38,017 nt of DNA from Deltaproteobacteria bacterium (lineage in GTDB: Bacteria > Desulfobacterota > Binatia > UBA9968): NCBI GenBank assembly GCA_009692615.1, contig SHYW01000044.1, forward strand, positions 1-38,017. Reading direction: 5' to 3'. Positions 35,631 to 38,017 of the stretch are shown in pieces (the stretch's first letter is position 1; the number at the start of each line of letters is the position of its first letter). The position numbers and the translations under genes are program-made. The notes under the pieces are model-generated. The model searched no databases. It worked only from the letters and a program-made list of their open reading frames with translations, and had not been told where the DNA came from.

Positions 35631-36547
35631 TGAGTCGAATCGTCAGCGTCCCGGCGAAAGCCAATGCGACACCGACGATGATTTGGACCGCCCTCGGCGC
35701 GGTCTATATCATTTGGGGTTCGACCTATCTCGCCATCCGCTTCGCCGTCGCGACTATGCCGCCGTTTTTATCGGCGGCGGCGCGCTTCGTCATTTCTGGC
35801 GCATTTCTCTATTTTTGGCGCCGCGCCGCCGGCGATCCGCAACCGACGCGGATCGAATTTCGCAACGCGGTGATCATTGGAGTTTTCTTATTGGTCGGCG
35901 GCAACGGCGGCGTGGTCTGGGCCGCGCAATACATTCCATCGAGCTTGTCCGCGTTACTCGTCGCCACCGTGCCGTTGTGGATGCTGCTGTTCGATTTTCT
36001 CCGTCCCGGCGGCGAACGGCCGAGCCCGAAAGCCTTCATCGGGCTGCTGATCGGTTTCTGCGGCGCGGCATTGTTGATCGGTTGGAGCACCAGCGGCGCG
36101 ACGGCCAATAGTTTGCACGGCGCCCTCGCCGTCGTCGTCGCCTCGTTTCTCTGGGCCATCGGTTCGATCTACGGCAAAACATCCAAGCTCCCGGCATCGC
36201 CGCTGGTCACCACCGGAATCGAAATGCTCGCCGGCGGCATCGTGCAAATTTTCGTCGCCGCCCTGTTCGGCGAATTCGCCGATTTTAATTTCACCGCGAT
36301 CACGTCAAAGTCGATGCTCGCACTGCTTTATCTAACACTCATCGGCCCCATCGCCTTCGTCGCCTACGCCTGGCTCCTGCGCAACGCACCGATTCCGCTG
36401 GTCGCGACCTATTCCTACGTTAACCCGCTGGTGGCGATAATTCTCGGCTACTTTCTTGGCAAGGAAATTCTTACAACGCGAATCCTGCTGGCAGCTGGAT
36501 TGATCATTGGTTCCGTGGTGCTGGTCAGCGCGCGCAAGGAACGCTAG
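35630..36547 (+). CDS. EamA/DMT superfamily transporter
   Basis: The 305-residue protein has about ten membrane helices in two EamA repeats. The first has AVYIIWGSTYLAIRFAV and the second ALAVVVASFLWAIGSIYG. These are drug/metabolite transporters, often exporters of amino acids or small toxins; the substrate is unknown. It starts with GTG overlapping the previous stop (TAGTG) and ends the coupled gene run that begins at 32834. The next 60 bp contain an inverted repeat. Confidence 0.92.
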   Translation: MSRIVSVPAKANATPTMIWTALGAVYIIWGSTYLAIRFAVATMPPFLSAAARFVISGAFLYFWRRAAGDPQPTRIEFRNAVIIGVFLLVGGNGGVVWAAQYIPSSLSALLVATVPLWMLLFDFLRPGGERPSPKAFIGLLIGFCGAALLIGWSTSGATANSLHGALAVVVASFLWAIGSIYGKTSKLPASPLVTTGIEMLAGGIVQIFVAALFGEFADFNFTAITSKSMLALLYLTLIGPIAFVAYAWLLRNAPIPLVATYSYVNPLVAIILGYFLGKEILTTRILLAAGLIIGSVVLVSARKER

Positions 36548-36607
36548 CGAATTTCAAATTCCAGATTACAGATTCCAAATTTTCTGATAAGGGATTCTTG
36601 TAGTTCA

Positions 36608-37051
36608 ATGAAATACCAGCGATTCGAAGATTTGCCGGTTTGGAAAGACAGCGCGGAACTCTCGCGATTGATGTTTGAATTGACGAGTCATGAGCTATTT
36701 CGTACGCACTATGGGCTGCGTGATCAGCTGGAACGCGCCGCCCTTTCGATCTCAAACAATATCGCAGAAGGATTCGAACGTGGAACCAACAACGAGTTAC
36801 TCGCCTTCCTGTACATTGCCCGTGGGTCAGCTCGCGAAGTTCGGTCGATGCTTCGGATACTAGAGTCTTGGGAGAAATTTGCCGAAAAGAAATCGCAAAT
36901 CACGGAACTGAGGAATAAAACCGAATCGATATCCCGACAGCTTCATGGCTGGATAGCGCAGCTAAAACGATCGGGTTATAGCGCCCAAAGACATCTCAAC
37001 GTCGTCAAGCCGCCCAAACAATCGCAGCAAAAATCAACCAAAGAATCGTAA
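36608..37051 (+). CDS. Four helix bundle protein (23S rRNA intervening-sequence/Avd-like family)
   Basis: The 147-residue product matches the four-helix-bundle/S23 family. It starts FEDLPVWKDSAELSRLMFEL, with the central LRDQLERAALSISNNIAEGF and FLYIARGSAREVRSML motifs that define the group, and ends in a Lys/Gln-rich tail (PPKQSQQKSTKES). Relatives are encoded in 23S rRNA insertions and, as Avd, in diversity-generating retroelements. Function outside those settings is unknown; nucleic-acid binding through the basic surface is likely. No reverse transcriptase or variable repeat is nearby, so a DGR is not supported. Confidence 0.9.
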   Translation: MKYQRFEDLPVWKDSAELSRLMFELTSHELFRTHYGLRDQLERAALSISNNIAEGFERGTNNELLAFLYIARGSAREVRSMLRILESWEKFAEKKSQITELRNKTESISRQLHGWIAQLKRSGYSAQRHLNVVKPPKQSQQKSTKES

Positions 37052-37072
37052 TCCGAAGCATTATTAATCTGG

Positions 37073-37097
37073 AATTTGGAATCTGTAATCTGGAATT
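37073..37097. repeat. Right arm of the 25-bp inverted repeat
   Basis: It is the exact inverse of 36557-36581. It ends 10 bases before the next gene's ATG, so the GGAGG ribosome site of the GST-like gene lies right at its edge. Confidence 0.85.
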
Positions 37098-37107
37098 GGA
37101 GGCCCTC

Positions 37108-37716
37108 ATGCCGATAAAACTTTATCACGATGTCCCGTCAACCAACTCCGACCGCGTAAAAATCGCTCTCGCCGAAAAAGGCCTCGCCTGGGAGGGAGTT
37201 TGGATCAAACTCGCCAAGCGCGAGCAGAAAAGTCCCGAACATCTCGCGCGCAATCCCCACGGCAAGATTCCCGTGATTGAAGATGACGGCAAGATTCTCT
37301 TCGAGTCCTGCATCATCAACGAGTATCTCGATGAGAAATATCCCAACCCGCCGCTCCAGCCGAAAGACCCCTATCTGCGCGCCCGCGGGAGAATTCTCGT
37401 CGACTACTTTTTGAACTATCTGCACGATCCCTACTGGGCACTGCGCGGCGAGATGATCAAGAAGAATGAAGCGGAGCGCGATCAGAAAACAATCGCCGAG
37501 ACGCGCACAGAAGTCACCGACCGGTTGCAATATTTGGAAGTAGCGTTGGGCGCCCAGCCGTTTTTCCTGGGCGACTACAGTCTCACCGACATCGCCATGG
37601 TGCCGCGCTTCCCGCGCCTTGAACAGTACGGCGTGCTGCCAAGCGCCGCGCTGCCAAAACTGACAGCTTGGTTCGAGCGCATGAAACAACGGCCGGCGGT
37701 GCAAGCGGTGCTGTGA
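37108..37716 (+). CDS. Glutathione S-transferase family protein
   Basis: The 202-residue product has a thioredoxin-like N-terminal domain with YHDVPSTNSDRVKIALAEKG (residues 6-25) and HGKIPVIEDDGKILFES, which holds the cis-Pro and the Glu-Ser that bind the gamma-glutamyl group. A helical C-terminal domain follows, with FLGDYSLTDIAMVPRF, the N-capping segment of GSTs. Substrates may be electrophiles or aromatic intermediates. The ATG at 37108 has GGAGG five bases upstream; an in-frame TTG at 37096 is less likely. Confidence 0.9.
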   Translation: MPIKLYHDVPSTNSDRVKIALAEKGLAWEGVWIKLAKREQKSPEHLARNPHGKIPVIEDDGKILFESCIINEYLDEKYPNPPLQPKDPYLRARGRILVDYFLNYLHDPYWALRGEMIKKNEAERDQKTIAETRTEVTDRLQYLEVALGAQPFFLGDYSLTDIAMVPRFPRLEQYGVLPSAALPKLTAWFERMKQRPAVQAVL

Positions 37717-37871
37717 TGGTTTATACACTTGTGTTGGATCGCGTCGCAGCCGCGTCAACAACCTCGCCGATAGAATATGATCGAAAAAAGATTGAGAGCC
37801 GGCTGGAATAACCTGCCAATCGTTAGGGAGATAAGCCGCCACCCCGGTCGGCTTTTGCCGGAACACTTATC
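37717..37871. other. Gap between the GST-like gene and the right IS end
   Basis: No gene is supported. A weak hairpin, AGCCG (37834-37838) with CGGCT (37849-37853) followed by four T, could be a terminator. I see nothing else. Confidence 0.4.
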
Positions 37872-38017
37872 GTGTCGTGGCAACGTCAATATGTCATGTT
37901 AACAGCAACGCGATTATGTCAGGGTAGTGCGTTGGGTTGAGGTCGTAAGTTAGAAACCTGGCCATAGCGGAACCCCACCTTGTTGGAGTTGGTTCGATAT
38001 AGGCCAAGTGTGTGCGT
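37872..38017 (-). mobile_element. 3' end of an insertion sequence of the same type as the left edge
   Basis: Units at 37880-37896 and 37905-37924 match the left-edge units in inverse orientation (GCAACGnnATTATGTCA core, GTTAAC between). The adjoining sequence has no counterpart to the transposase start seen at the left, so this is the opposite (3') end of the element. I could not choose the transposase C-terminal frame with confidence. Confidence 0.65.
37880..37924. repeat. Tandem IS-end repeat units (right)
   Basis: Two units with cores AATATGTCA and ATTATGTCAGGG are spaced about 25 bp apart, inverse to those at 92-138. About 16 of 21 positions match between the outermost units of the two ends. 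Confidence 0.72.

Larger units (their letters stand above)
36557..37097. mobile_element. Four-helix-bundle cassette bounded by a perfect 25-bp inverted repeat
   Basis: AATTCCAGATTACAG... (36557-36581) is repeated exactly in inverse orientation at 37073-37097. The pair encloses a single gene of the 23S-rRNA intervening-sequence protein family. Elements of that family normally sit inside 23S rRNA genes, with complementary ends forming a stem. Here the cassette lies between a transporter gene and a GST-like gene. The two arms would allow one 25-bp RNA stem. No terminal transposase is seen. Confidence 0.7.

Noticed and set aside
36557-37097. Diversity-generating retroelement, because the gene is Avd-like
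   Set aside because: No reverse transcriptase or template/variable repeat pair is visible.

Overview
The window reads as a contig from an uncultivated, moderately GC-rich Gram-negative bacterium. Evidence for this is lipoproteins with lipoboxes, twin-arginine and Sec leaders, a CpxP/Spy-like periplasmic protein, and a dense set of orphan solute-binding proteins beside UbiD, amidohydrolase and aromatic-acid genes. This style is familiar from soil and subsurface 'Deltaproteobacteria', Binatota or Tectomicrobia genomes. That placement is inference from gene content; there is no rRNA or other marker here.

Edges: both ends lie inside copies of the same insertion-sequence type. The left edge (1-142) holds the 5' end of an IS with the first 28 codons of its transposase. 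The right edge (about 37872-38017) holds the opposite end with the same repeat units. The contig therefore probably stops where assembly met a multicopy IS.

Region 1 (204-2990): acyl-CoA thioesterase, an orphan NMT1-type binding protein, then a two-gene envelope unit (Gly-zipper lipoprotein plus a His-rich, heptad-repeat secreted protein) closed by a strong hairpin.

Region 2 (3075-15416): a long plus-strand catabolic unit. It holds a leaderless TAXI-type binding protein, a benzoate-CoA-ligase-type enzyme, a complete LIV-type ABC importer (binding protein, two permeases, two ATPases), an ACMSD-like amidohydrolase, a gentisate-dioxygenase-like bicupin, a deiodinase-like redoxin, an NMT1-type binding protein and a second leaderless TAXI-type protein. 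Together they suggest uptake, CoA activation and ring opening of an aromatic acid. The substrate is not known.

Region 3 (15495-22511): 1-Cys peroxiredoxin, ornithine-cyclodeaminase-like protein divergent from a DUF1932-type dehydrogenase, an iron-type binding protein gene broken by an in-frame amber codon, small envelope proteins, RidA and a Spy-like protein.

Region 4 (22585-31195): DNA uptake and repair on the minus strand (comEC, uvrC, uvrB), with a small membrane gene on the plus strand between uvrC and uvrB and another NMT1-type protein just upstream of uvrB.

Region 5 (31285-37716): UbiD-family decarboxylase, then a tightly overlapped unit of small protein, RmlD-like reductase, Ate/Bpt-like aminoacyl-transferase, VOC protein, MGMT-type protein and EamA transporter. 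Next comes a four-helix-bundle (23S intervening-sequence type) gene enclosed by a perfect 25-bp inverted repeat, and finally a glutathione-transferase-like gene.

At least four copies or half copies of a TTCACCAC-type hairpin repeat and two GTAGGGGC palindromes are scattered between genes. I saw no tRNA, rRNA or CRISPR array.
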